From positions 1,178,001 to 1,242,000 of the forward strand of contig NW_006917093.1 of assembly GCF_000516985.1 (NCBI RefSeq): DNA of 64,000 bases, given 5' to 3'. Of this stretch, positions 1 to 10,735 are shown piece after piece. The position numbers and the translations under genes are program-made. The notes under the pieces are model-generated. The model did no database searches. It saw only the letters and a list, made by a program, of their open reading frames with translations, and had not been told where the DNA came from. Each line of letters opens with the position of its first letter. Positions within the stretch are counted from its first letter, which is position 1. The DNA comes from Pestalotiopsis fici W106-1. Its lineage: Eukaryota; Ascomycota; Sordariomycetes; Amphisphaeriales; Sporocadaceae.

Positions 1-234
1 CAACCGCGACAGATCGAGCGATATTTCTTCATGCGAGTGTACCGAGGTCGATGACGATGACGATGATGCTTTGTTCAGAGCAGCTTGAAGTGCACCTGGT
101 GATCGGGTATCGCGCACGGTGTAAATGCCATGAGAGGCGCTCAGATTTTCATCAGTCACGATTCGAGAGACCATGGCGCTGCCGAGACCTCCATTGGCAC
201 CTGTCAGCACAATTGTGCCTGTTTGATGAGCCAT
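1..234 (-). CDS. Short-chain dehydrogenase/reductase, N-terminal part (runs off left edge)
   Basis: The minus-strand ATG at 232-234 opens a frame that stays open to base 1, giving 78 residues. Residues 8-15 read VLTGANGG and continue LGSAM, the glycine-rich TGxxxGxG nucleotide-binding turn of the SDR Rossmann fold. The sequence then has a serine-rich stretch and an acidic D-L-S-R-L, as expected near the second beta strand and the aspartate that contacts the adenine. Family members are NAD(P)H-dependent oxidoreductases of roughly 250-330 residues, so at least two thirds of the gene, including the YxxxK active site, lies outside the window. The substrate cannot be inferred. The next gene, a HET protein, is on the same strand 1.3 kb upstream. 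Confidence 0.8.
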   Translation of the reverse strand, partial: MAHQTGTIVLTGANGGLGSAMVSRIVTDENLSASHGIYTVRDTRSPGALQAALNKASSSSSSTSVHSHEEISLDLSRL

Positions 235-1580
235 GATCTCAGATTTGGCTAGAAAATTCATACGACTGTTCGGAAGAGGGAAGATAAAGAAGGAAAAGGA
301 AAAGAAAAAGGTAAATTAGATATCGCTGTTGTAGCGGATGACTCTAGTCAAACATACAGAGCAACATAACTGACCCCTTTATTATTGATTTCCTCGTTCG
401 GAAGTTCTACCATATAAGGAACCAGGCTTTACAAGGATTATTTCTCTTATTTGTTTGCTATGTGCTGTGCCGCATCCTTCTCAGCCTCAGAGGGTCTGGG
501 TGCTATTAATCAAGTGGATAGGTCCAGCTGCGACTAGAAATCTTGCAATAAGGAGCTCCGTAGCATGGTCAATTACCGCGATAATACATATAATCACATT
601 GCACAATTAGAGAAAAAGAAAAAGTTTACTTTGAACTCGGAGAAAGTAAATATAGCTCCGGTCATCCGTCGATCAGCAGAAGGAAACCCTTGTTGATAAA
701 TGTCATATCACACCCTTGCCAGAAACACAGCCAAGACCAAACCAATTGGGCTAGAGAATGAACTAAGAAGACGCAGTCATACAAGCAGTTCCACTTACAG
801 GTACCAGGGCACGTGGCAAGACCCTTCTGTGCATTAAAAATAGGACAAGAAAGCTTTGACAATTTTCTACTACGACTTCTTATCTTTCCATGCCACCTTC
901 GCGATATTGGCGCATCTCTTTGAAACAACCAAGACAGGCGCTATGGTGTGACAGCAGGGAATCTTGGGGAAGAAGCTCGTGACGGCAATCCTCAGATCGC
1001 GGAAGACATGCACTCGGAGTTGCTGATCAAATACACCTGTTTTCGGGTCGTGCTCGACAATGGCCCACTAAAAAGGGACCCTTGGAAGCTAATAATCGAT
1101 TTTTTAGCAGTAGTAATCAAACTACTATGCCAGCATCGAACTGTGAGATTTCCATGATTGGAATCCTATAGTCGGTGATGACTGTGCCAGCCTTTGGTTA
1201 GGTTACTATGTATGTATCGCCATTATCTAGACCTAGCTGCAGACGGCTTGCACGGTGATATGTTCTAGCTGTGCTCCGCGAAAGCAGCCTTGCCATGACC
1301 GACTTTTCAATTTGTCAGGATTACGTCAATGAATTGGCAATTGACAATACCCCTGTGAGCGCTGAGTAGCAAAGAATAATGTCTAGTACAACTGTTCCTA
1401 CAAGCAGCATCGGGATAATCATGGGCGTCTATAGAGTTATTCATGCTCAGCAGCGTTAGTCAAAACCCTGTATCACTTGTTGGCATTCTGTGTAAATATT
1501 GGCATACGATTCGGAGTTACTCAAGGCTGTTTCTTATTCCTCTCGGTCCATGCTGAATGTGTCTCTTGAGTTCGACAGTT
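235..1580. other. Intergenic, 1.3 kb
   Basis: This lies between the start of the SDR gene and the end of the HET gene, both on the minus strand, so it holds the SDR promoter. An ORF at 662-928 (minus) and one at 948-1157 (plus) show no recognisable motif or supporting splice structure. I see no RNA gene or repeat here. Confidence 0.5.
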
Positions 1581-3944
1581 TTATACTAGGTTGACCTCCG
1601 TAGATCCTGCTTTACGAATGACTTCCTCCACCTCTTTCCCAAATATCTGTCCAACGCCTATTCTTTCAAAACGCTCTTCCGGTATTTCCCGTACGAAAAG
1701 AACATGATAAACTGTGTAATTGCCATTACGGTTGAGACCGTAGAACCCTAACCCGTACCCACGTTTGTGCTCACTCGTCGCTATGACTAGCGCTTTGCTC
1801 TCCAGCCCACTTCCATACATCGAATCCTCCTGGAAGCTCGGGTCATCTATCGATGCCCAGCCGATGACTTCCGTATGAACTGATGTTGTGCACACCTTCC
1901 TCCAAAATGTTCGTGCTGACTGGGTATCTGCGATCTCTCCGCATATATTCGAGAGAATCTCATGATCCCTTTCCCCAGAGAACTCTTCCCGAATTAGTAC
2001 TCTGACCAACTTCCCTGCTAATTGCAGCGTCGCAGACTTATTCAGAGTGCCGAATGCATCTATGGGGACGGTTTGAAAGCGATCAGCGGTCCCTAGATCG
2101 TCATTTGGGATGAGGGACGCCCCGTTCCCTACCCTCGCAACAAGTAGCTTTGCTTGGGGATGAAGGGCCAGTGTTGATTCAGATGAGGTGGAAGATAACC
2201 TCGCGCGAAACCCTCCCACGCGTTTCTCAGCTGGGTTACTGGGCCATTCGACAGGGCCAACAACAGCTGTCCAAGACCAAGAAGGATACAATGGAAGCCT
2301 TTGATGCCGGCCAGCGAACGACACGCGTTGCCAGAGAAGGCCACGATGGAGATCGTAGGCCCAGAGTCCGGAAAGGTACTCCAGGCCGCATGCGACTGTG
2401 GGGACTATCGTTCTCAGCACACTACTGTCCGATGGTATGCGCTTGAGCAGCTCTCTGAACTCCTCGGCGATTCCTTTGAGAGCTACAATGCGATCCTTTT
2501 CTGGCTGAGTCAATGACTTTTCTGTGTATAACTCAAGTAGCCAATACCACCAGTCAATCGCAATGCGGTGTCCGGAGAAATACCGTTCAAAGATACGCCC
2601 TCCATAATTCTTTTTAGAGCCCCACACTTCGCGATGATTATTGCTTAGGCCGGTCGTTTCGCAATCGTAAATCATACCTGCGGGAGTAAAGTAGACTCGG
2701 CGACGACTCAGGATCCACTCCTGGAAAACCCATCCTCTAGTGAAGAGCTCACTGGCCCGAATAGCTTCCTCTTCGGTTTGCCGATTCGACCTTGGATCTC
2801 CGTATGGATATACGTAGAAGAATCCTTGAGGTATGCCCTTCTTGTCCCGGTAACGAAGTCGAGCAATATCCGGTACATGGCCAGTCAGCACCGGAAAGAG
2901 TCCCTGGTCACTGGAACCTGATGTAGCACAAATAGTCAAGATGGCCTGCTGATAATAATCTCCCATCTTTGGGGCCTCTTGACTCCAGTCTTCACCTCCA
3001 TCCCCACGTTGAATAATACACAATGAATCAATCCAAACGTACCGAATGCCTAGTCCTCGGGCAACATTAAACACATCGCAAAATGTTTTCGGTAACGACA
3101 ATAGTGCATTTTCATCACCCTGGCGTCTGAGCTCGATATTCTCTGTTGTAGTGGCACAAGCCTCCGCCTGCGGTGTCCAGCGATGTGACAATATCACATA
3201 GGATGATGTCAACGACTCTGTCTCTGCGATCTGTAATCCTTGACCCTGGACGTCGATGCATCGACGTGGTAGTGGAACCTGCCGACTGTTGATACCCCGG
3301 TGTCCTGATAAGGTCTCACAACATGTTGTGTGTGTGAGGCAGATGTCCATGCGTCGTTTGATCTCGTGTAAATAATCATTCGATCCAGTATCTTCTGCTG
3401 TATATGTTCTGCATATGTCCCCACTTCTATAAGCTGGGTCGTCTCGTGTAACAGTTAGCTAAGGTTGGGGCAATCAGCCAAGATGTTCTCTTCTCAAATA
3501 ACACTCACTCGGATCAGCGACTACGTGGAACTTTTCCGAAGTCTCGATTTCGCGATGTCTCGCTAACGGAGAACGGTAATTGACCCCACCAAGCGTGACG
3601 TCGAAGCAATCGATACCAAGCCCTTCACCTCCAGACTCGCTAGCCAACCAGTTTTGTTCTTTGAGTATGCTGATATGAAACCAATAGTTTTTGAGATTAA
3701 CTCGGCTCCAATCATCATTCGATTTCAGTAAGCGTCGGAAGGTTCTCAAGAGAAGGGAGCAAAATGAGCAGCCTGATCTCGCGCCCTCTTTCGTATCGAT
3801 CAGGCTGTACCCACGCAACCCCCTTGGGTCGCGACTGAAGGAATGCAAATCGAAGCCCTCACAGTTGCTGCAAAGGCTATCGGTTACCCACTCTTCTCGC
3901 TCAAGCTCACTGGGAACGCTTGAATCGGCTATAGGGCTGCTCAT
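1581..3944 (-). CDS. HET-domain (heterokaryon incompatibility) protein
   Basis: Two exons: 3509-3944 and 1581-3433, total 762 residues. The intron (3434-3508) has donor GTGAGT, a GCTAAC branch site and acceptor CCCAG, and only that acceptor keeps the frame. The longer frame upstream to 4007 begins with TTG, so the ATG at 3944 (MSSPIADSS) is the start. The N-terminal third carries the Cys-rich C-x2-C and G-C-S-F-C-S-L-L motifs that often precede HET domains. The HET domain follows in exon 2, with ILSHRW, then GIRYVWIDSLCIIQ, and RGWVFQEWILS further on. HET proteins act in the cytoplasm and can trigger cell death when non-self partners fuse. The allorecognition partner is unknown here. It has no C-terminal NACHT or repeat domain. 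Confidence 0.85.
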
Positions 3945-4582
3945 ATCGAAATACTGCAATCTTCGTCCAAAGACACAGAGAATGACTTTGTATCGCCCTC
4001 GAGACAAGCTTTTCCTCTAGGTACATATTTATCCACTAGATATGGTCGAAGAATGGCAAAGTTGACCGGTTTTAGAATAATTTACAAGAGGTCGTGGCTG
4101 CCTATTAGATGGTCTTCTGACACGCGCTCAACCGCAAAACACAGTCTCAGAGCCTGCTGACGAAGGTGGCAAATGTTGCATTTCGCGTTGTACACACACT
4201 CTCTTAAGGGTCTGATCAGCGGGTTGAGCGAGGCTGGGGGTAATATCGACCCGATCCTCCGACGTAATGACCAACCATGGCCGTTGTGGGACACCCCAAA
4301 TTCCGAGGCACAGTCGAACGTGTTCCTGTTCTATTGGTCATCTTGCCAAGAAGCTGCACGAAAGTGCAATAATAATGCAATCGCATAGACTGGAGGTCAG
4401 AAAAGAAGGGCGTACGGCAAGGGCGGAAATGTCAAAAGTACCCCGTGGGGACTTGCTGAGAGAATATTGGACAGGCCTGCTCTCTCTCCATAGCAATAAG
4501 AAGTCTCGAGATTATCTCTTCCTGAAAATTGATCTTTGCCTAGTGTAGACCTAGACCACGGTCAGACACGTATTTGTCAAAG
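3945..4582. other. Intergenic, HET promoter side
   Basis: About 640 bp between the HET start (minus) and the LTR-like repeat. It is the divergent promoter region of the HET gene and the membrane-protein gene. Only short overlapping ORFs without motifs are seen (for example 4173-4388 plus and 4082-4294 minus). Confidence 0.5.
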
Positions 4583-4735
4583 TGTTGGAATAAAGTGGGG
4601 CATTTCTCCACTCATATATGTCTCTTTGACCATATGTCTCTTTGACCATCCAACCTTTGTTAGATATGAACAACTCAACTAAAACAATAATTATTATACC
4701 ACTTATCTTACATTTTCACAATATTCTCTAAGGCA
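4583..4735 (+). repeat. Dispersed LTR-like repeat, copy 1
   Basis: This copy starts TGTTGGAATAAAGTGGGGC and ends near ATATTCTCTAAGG. The same blocks recur in the same order at 10042-10171 and 50780-50905: ..TTCTCCACTCATATATG, CTTTGACCATCCAACC, GTTAGATATGAACAACTCAA, and AACAATAATTATTATACCAC. It contains a 16-17 bp tandem duplication of the ATATGTCTCTTTGACC unit (4616-4648) that the other copies lack. A TGTTGG start and ~150 bp length fit a solo LTR of a Ty1/copia-type element. That is an inference, since no internal coding region or clear target-site duplication is visible. Confidence 0.65.
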
Positions 4736-4741
4736 GATAAA

Positions 4742-6233
4742 ATGCGGCCAACCAGCCATCAAGATATACAGATCTGTATTTTGGGATTACTTGTTCTGAT
4801 AAGCATAGCTCGGCTGCCTATAATCCCTATGACGATCGCGGGGAGTGCGACTCAATTGAAGAACGGTGGCGTACCCTTTCAGCCTCCTCCCATCGATCAT
4901 CTCAATTATCTTCAGTACAGCACTCCGGTTCTCGGTGTATGCAGTATCATCTTAGGGTTCGACTGGTACTTGTCATGCTGTGAACTTGTGTTCAATAGGC
5001 AACCCAGTATTGCGACTAAATGGGCCGCTCCGATACTTTCGGCCGTCGATCTTGTCGTCAATATTGTTCTCTCTCAAGGAGTGCTACACGTTAGCGCTTA
5101 CCCGACCTACAAACGTTGCGGGGATCCCTGCCTCGGCTCAATGCCTCGGGATCCTAGTCCAAGTCTGATATTAGTGGATGATTGCAACGGCGACTACACT
5201 ATAGATTTGCCAGACTGTTCATTCATGATATATGCTGCATCCTCCAACGGCCTAAGACGGTTCGCGGCAATTATCATTGTTTTGGCACTCATCATGTTCC
5301 TCGCATCAACTTTCGCTTATCTATATGCTTACTGCATAAAACTACGATTTTACGAGCCAAGATCAACAGTAGCGAAGGCAGATGGAGCAGGCATCACCAG
5401 CGAGCTTACCATGTCACTTCCCGAGGGCAATTGCAGCAGGCTCTACAAACTGCGACGTCAAGCCATGAATGCAGAGATGTACAATGGTATAGATACGGCA
5501 ACACGACCATATAGGGTGAGTCATGGTAACGATAATAGCTGAACAGGCGAGCGAGCTCATGGCTAATCAGCACTGCGTAGACGGCTGCCTCTTTGAGAGG
5601 AAGCCAAGGCTCTCCGCATCCAATCAGCAATGCAAACTTTCATCCAGCTATGTTATTTTGGCATACGAAAATTAACCCCTACAAAGAACAGGATCAGGAC
5701 GGTTCTTACTTCATGCTCTTTATCTGTGCTGCACACTTAGCTTTCCAAGTGACTCGATATTACTACACTTATGCGAGTCAAAGTGATAAGCCCCACTGCG
5801 GAATGTAAGTCATATTCGAATTAGAGATATCTTTCAGATATGTTCTAACCAAAGTTTCTGTTTCAAAAGCGCGTGCGTTTTTGCTCTAGTATATCCCTTG
5901 TTGTTGCCGATCGACATGTTTGTGGAGTATTATCTCATCAAGACGCGAACCAATCTCTTGCAGCGGATAATAGGACCAATCAAACTACACCACTTAGGCC
6001 ATGCCGCCGGACACCTCATAATCTGTTCATGGATTGTGAATATCATAGCAGTATTGTTTGCGCACATGTGGTTTTCAGAACCAGATGACGGTATGTTCGA
6101 AGGCAACAACACAACATTCAAGATAATGTGGGGTCTGTTAAACTCGATTATTATACTCGGTTACATCGCTGGTGTTGTCAGTCAAGTTCCAAAATGGTGG
6201 CGAATGGTGGCGGACATGATATTCGCCGGGTAG
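4742..6233 (+). CDS. Multi-pass membrane protein, function unknown
   Basis: Three exons: 4742-5515, 5581-5804 and 5870-6233, total 453 residues. Donors are GTGAGT and GTAAGT, and the acceptors follow CTAAT and CTAAC branch sites. Hydrophobic segments occur near residues 10-30, 60-80, 95-115, 175-200, and again in exon 2 (YFMLFICAAHLAFQV) and exon 3 (VFALVYPLLLPID, LIICSWIVNIIAVLFAHMWF, LLNSIIILGYIAGVV). That makes about 7-8 spans. A Cys-containing extracytoplasmic loop (CGDPCLGS..., DDCNGDY..., PDCSF) sits between spans 3 and 4. I do not recognise the family. It could be a receptor-like or transport protein, but nothing in the sequence shows a substrate. The ATG lies only about 7 bp beyond an LTR-like repeat, so the repeat occupies its immediate promoter/5' leader. 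Confidence 0.7.
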
Positions 6234-6759
6234 ATCATTGCAGCGCAATTAGTCTTCATCGGTCCGCACGCAACCGCCACGACCACTGCTTGACAGATGA
6301 CCTAGTTCGCCCCTTATTTTCCGTGACAGTGAGGGTTAGGAAAGGATTATCATAATTGTCCGATAGTCGATCATAGTTCCCATACACTGGGGTGTGCTTG
6401 AGCACACTGATCAACACCATGGTGTTCAGATAGATGTACGGGACCTCACAGGGATTCGCCGGGGCCAGCCAAATAAGCGTACACGTCGTTCAAGCTAAAG
6501 GGCGCAGAACATAGATCAATACATCACACAAATTGACACCCATATTAGAGTTTGAACTCCAGCAGGAAAGCACCACCTTGATCAACAATAATCCAGTTAT
6601 GGTCTACTTTAAAAAATGTTTCAAGTAGTCTTATCAAGCTAGAGCTCGGCAATATTGCTAGAACGAGGAGACATTTGATCAAGAAGAAATTGTATAATTC
6701 GTCCGCCGACTGTGAAAGAAAGTAATGCAAGGTCTAGTTCTCCATGGTTACCAATGATT
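6234..6759. other. Intergenic between convergent genes
   Basis: About 525 bp separating the 3' ends of the membrane-protein gene (plus) and the dioxygenase gene (minus). It should hold both transcript ends. I see nothing else in it. Confidence 0.5.
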
Positions 6760-7907
6760 CTACATGCCAGTAGGAGCGGCACCCGGGCCACCAGAGCCAG
6801 CACCTCCACCAATGTCGCTGCCAGCCTCAACGGCCACACCGCCTCCCTCGGTCAGCTCAAAGCTGTAGCTCTCGCTGTAGCTGGCCGTCACATTGATGGC
6901 AATGGTGATCCAGGCAAAGAGACCATCCTCGAGGTCGTCGCCGAGCTGAATGTAGTTGAAGACGGGGTCAATGGTGGCGGCCTCGTTGGGGAAGATGGAG
7001 TCGTCCGCGTTGGTGGTGATCTCAATGGTGTTTTCATTGTAAGGGGAGAGAGCCTCAATGTCGTAGATGAGCTGCTGGTCCCAGAACAGGTGGCCGACAA
7101 AGGCGTCGTTGCCGCCCGTCACGGTGCCGTTCTCCAGCTGGGTGGCGTTGATGTGGGCAATGACGTGCGTGTGGGTGGCGCGACCCGAGTAGTGTCCGGG
7201 GAAGAGGGTGCTGAACTGGGCGACACCGTCGCTGTCGGTCTGCTGGATACCTCGCAGCCAGGTGCTGTTGATGTTGCCGGGGTCAGCGGTACCGGCGCCA
7301 TTGTTGGAGGCAACGACACCAGAGTAGACACCAGTAGAGTTGCAGTTCCTTTTATTGTTTGATTAGTTATATGAACATGGGTACTCAAGCGTTTGATGAC
7401 TTACCAGATGTCCCAGTACAAGCCTTCGATAGGCTCGCAGGTCTCGGCGTTCAGGAATTGTCCATCAATAAGAACCGGAACACCGGCCTGGTCCTCGACG
7501 AGTTCAGTGCGGACATATTCGCCCTTGACCCAAAATGGTCCAAACTCAGAGACGGGGTTAATGACACAAGTGCCGTTGCTGGCAAAGAGCTCCGACACGG
7601 GAGTATCCTCAGTGATACCGTCGGCGGTGCGGTTGTGGTCGGTGGCCAAGACGGTGGCTTCATCTCGCTTGATCTTTCGCTTGGCTCGGAGCTCGGCGAC
7701 GGCGTTAGCTCGGCGCTCGGCGGCACGGCGCTCGAGGCCGCTGGCGTCCAGCTTGGAGGAGCACGCAGACAACCCGCGCTTGGCTTGCTCGTACATGGAG
7801 CGCTTGACTGTGAGTTCCGCCCTGGTCATGGCATCGTGGCCTCCGGGATGGGCAACGGCGAGACCGCTAAGGCCGGCGGCGGCGGTGGCAATGGCGGCGA
7901 AACGCAT
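6760..7907 (-). CDS. Secreted intradiol ring-cleavage dioxygenase
   Basis: Two exons: 7405-7907 and 6760-7348, total 363 residues. The intron at 7349-7404 (donor GTAAGT, acceptor AAAAG) restores W168. The start MRFAAIATAAAGLSGLAVAHP is a clear signal peptide, and a pro-region rich in Arg/Lys and Ala follows to about residue 90. The catalytic domain carries the expected four Fe(III) ligands of the protocatechuate 3,4-dioxygenase-like fold: Y176 (GVYSG), Y221 (PGHYSG), and H227 and H229 (RATHTH). Such enzymes cleave catechol-type rings between the two hydroxyls. Extracellular fungal members probably act on lignin- or plant-derived phenolics. The C-terminus is a low-complexity Gly/Ala tail. It forms a loose phenolics theme with the esterases and the HGD-family gene further right. 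Confidence 0.9.
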
Positions 7908-10735
7908 GGTGATGAAGATTGAAGTTCACAACGGGTTGAAAGAGAGTGAAGAGGTGTGCTGTTGTGTGGTTCGAGAGCCAGAAATCATAATGAGATCATG
8001 GCAACGGACAAACATTATATACTCATCTTTTGCTTTGCCTGCGACACGCTTTGGGATGCGGTTGACGATGTCTTCACGGCCAACACTCTATTCGCGTGAA
8101 AGGGGCTCTGTCGAGAACATGGCTCTGGTCGCGACGCGCGTTCGTCCTCGTCGACTTGGCCAACCTTCATCCTCGAAATCTCGCTTTCTGCGTGCTCTGT
8201 CTCTGCTCCTGTTCTTGGCACTTACGCATCCATATTAACGAGACTGGGGACTACGCGGCTCAAGCTCCATGGTGTTTGCCCAAATCCAACGAGATCAGCA
8301 TTGATCCGTCAAAATTGTGCTAGTCATAACGTTTCACAATGCCGGTGGCTCTATAGTTAAGTCTAATTCTACGGCTGGGGGAACCATTCCGTTTCCCAGC
8401 TTTAGCACAAACGCCAAGAGGCTCTGCGTTGGTTGACCGGGTCAGGGACCGCAGGAGTAGTCGTAAGCCTCTCCGGGGTGCATTAGAGTAGGTCTAGATC
8501 CCGCCGTTCGAGACCAATCAATGCAGATCCATTGATCATCAGCCGCAGATTATACTCGATTACGTCCTCGAATGATTGAGCAATCACAGTCCTCGCTTAC
8601 GAAAACTTCGCCCTGGCCGGCGGCGGCTCGGCCCTACTTTTTCTGCCGGCCTTGTCATCTGTGGGAAATTACTTCCAGGAACCCAGATTTGGATGATGTC
8701 CTTGGACTCGATGTTTCAAATGCATATTACGCGATTCGCTACAATCTTTGGTTGAGCCACTCGAATTACCCACGTGCTCGTGATCTCTTCAGAGGCATCA
8801 TGGCAGTGTGGTGCGTAACGGTTGAAAACTTTTCCCAGAAGATTTCATGATCATGTCGATACTTTGACTGTCTCTTATGTGCTTTGCGCCGTCCTTGTGG
8901 TAGGCAAATTTCTTATTTCAATTTACCCCGACATCTGCCTCCGGGCCCGAGCATCTGCTCGGCGATAAGATTGGGCATTCGTGATATTCACAGAAATCCA
9001 GCCGGTTTCCTTCGCCATTTGCTGCTCAGATCTGTCTTTAATTGTCAAAGTCCGAGGAGACTAACATGTCTTTTGACTGTTTTTCTTAGTATAACTTTTT
9101 GTAGTCTCTGAATGGTATTCTTGCTTACCTGTCAGTCATAGACAACATCTATTTTTGCCGTTTGCGGGTGACATGAAAGTATGCTGTGACACTGCCTCGC
9201 CTGCTCCGATGTCCCGGACCTGGTTCCAATCATCTTTTCCCGACCTGATTTGACCATTCCATATACTCTGATTTTGTCGGACGGTCGTTGGGTGGTATGC
9301 GAGTCGGTGTAGAAATACTGTTTTGTGCGTTTTTCATGTTGGTTGCTAGTGGTCCGTGCTTCAATGCTCAAAGGAGAATCATGGCTATATTCTTTGCATC
9401 GTCGTTTGCGCTGCTCTTTTCATGTAAACCATATGAAAGCTCACCCAGGCCACAGATGGAATACAAGTTCCTAGGTAGGTATGGTTCAAGTAAGACTTCG
9501 CTGTCACTTTTTACGTTTCTTTATGATGGCTAGACTGGTGCTAGTCCTACTGAAACGGCGCTGAGCCTTTAGTAATGGCTTGGTCAGCGCGTCAAACTAT
9601 GATCTTTAAGCTTAAATGGCAACCACGAATGCTTGATCGTTAACCGTAGAAAGGTTAACTCTGTTCTTGTTGATTGTCTGTGATACGGACTTATGGTAAT
9701 CTGAGAAGAATATAACCGGGCAAGCGTATGTCCCACTCGAGCCCAAGTTTCAAATTCATAAAACCTAAACATAACCGCCTCGCACTCATCATCATTCAGG
9801 TGCATATACTGACCACACTAAAAGTGCACGTTGTTGGGTGGGATACAGTGTACACAGTAACAATTGTGGGGAAACTTACAAGCATTATTAGCAGACAACG
9901 CTCGCAGAACGACCATAAATCCACACTGTTATAAATCGTACAGAATCGGTAATCTCCTTCAACGTTTAGTTACCTAATCGTAGTGCAATTGTGCCGCTGC
10001 TCATTTTGGGTTGGGCGAGGGTGCAGCTGAACGTGCCAAAGTGTAAGAATAATTGGAGTGCTTCTCCACACATGTATTCATCCTTGGCCATCCGACTTCT
10101 GTTGGATGTGAACCACAATTCAACTGATACAACAATAATTACGCCACATCGTACCTTTTCACAGAATGCTAGGAGGTATTCAAGCGCTAATGGCAGGGCT
10201 TCTGAATATCAACCCCATATGGTCTAGTCAAACAGGTAATACAATCCCCTCTCTTTTCACTAATATTTCCTTTACAACTAAAGTTGCTTCAGGCTATTAT
10301 ATCAAAAAGCTAAGTTCGACTTAATTTATGCGATAAGGGAATAGCGGACTAAATCATGACTTACGTCTTATCTGGGATTACTCGTTGGCAGTAATGTTGT
10401 GAAACGAAGACTTGCAGACTAATCCTCGCCATCTGGTTCGTCGACATTGTGGCTCAGCACGACGTCTCTTACAGTACAGGCTGCAAGGCCCTTTTGGACC
10501 CACGCCACCAATATGTCGGGGTATGTTTTCCAGATCCCGGGCCTACCCGCCCAGTCAGCCCGACGAGGCTCCAAAGCGCCTCGGGCGTCAAGGCATGCTA
10601 CTTACTCTTCTTCGTCTTACCCGCCACAACTTTGCGAACGCATCGTCCCAGCGCATTAGTCTCTTTCGAACACGAACATACTTAATCTCCACGGGAATGC
10701 TTGAGCTTGCTCGAAATCACTGCTAGACAGCCAGC
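7908..10735. other. Gene-poor intergenic, 2.8 kb
   Basis: This is a divergent region between the dioxygenase (minus) and the NLR (plus). It contains the LTR-like repeat copy 2 (10042-10171). ORFs such as 8572-8850 and 10412-10726 have no recognisable domain or consistent splice sites. No tRNA or transposase was seen. Confidence 0.5.
10042..10171 (+). repeat. Dispersed LTR-like repeat, copy 2
   Basis: This is collinear with copy 1. Shared blocks include TGCTTCTCCACACATGTAT, GGCCATCCGACTTCTGTTGG, CAATTCAACTGATACAACAA, and CCTTTTCACAGAATGCTAGG. It is more diverged at the left end (TGTAAGAATAATTGGAGTGC). It lies about 565 bp upstream of the NLR start codon and has the same orientation as the NLR. 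There is no internal coding sequence. Confidence 0.6.

Noticed and set aside
3945..4007. Upstream start of the HET gene at 4007
   Set aside because: The codon is TTG. The first ATG is at 3944.
6712..8238. Long plus-strand ORFs (6712-7362, 7359-7922, 7393-8238)
   Set aside because: They are shadows of the intradiol dioxygenase on the minus strand, produced by GC-rich codon use.
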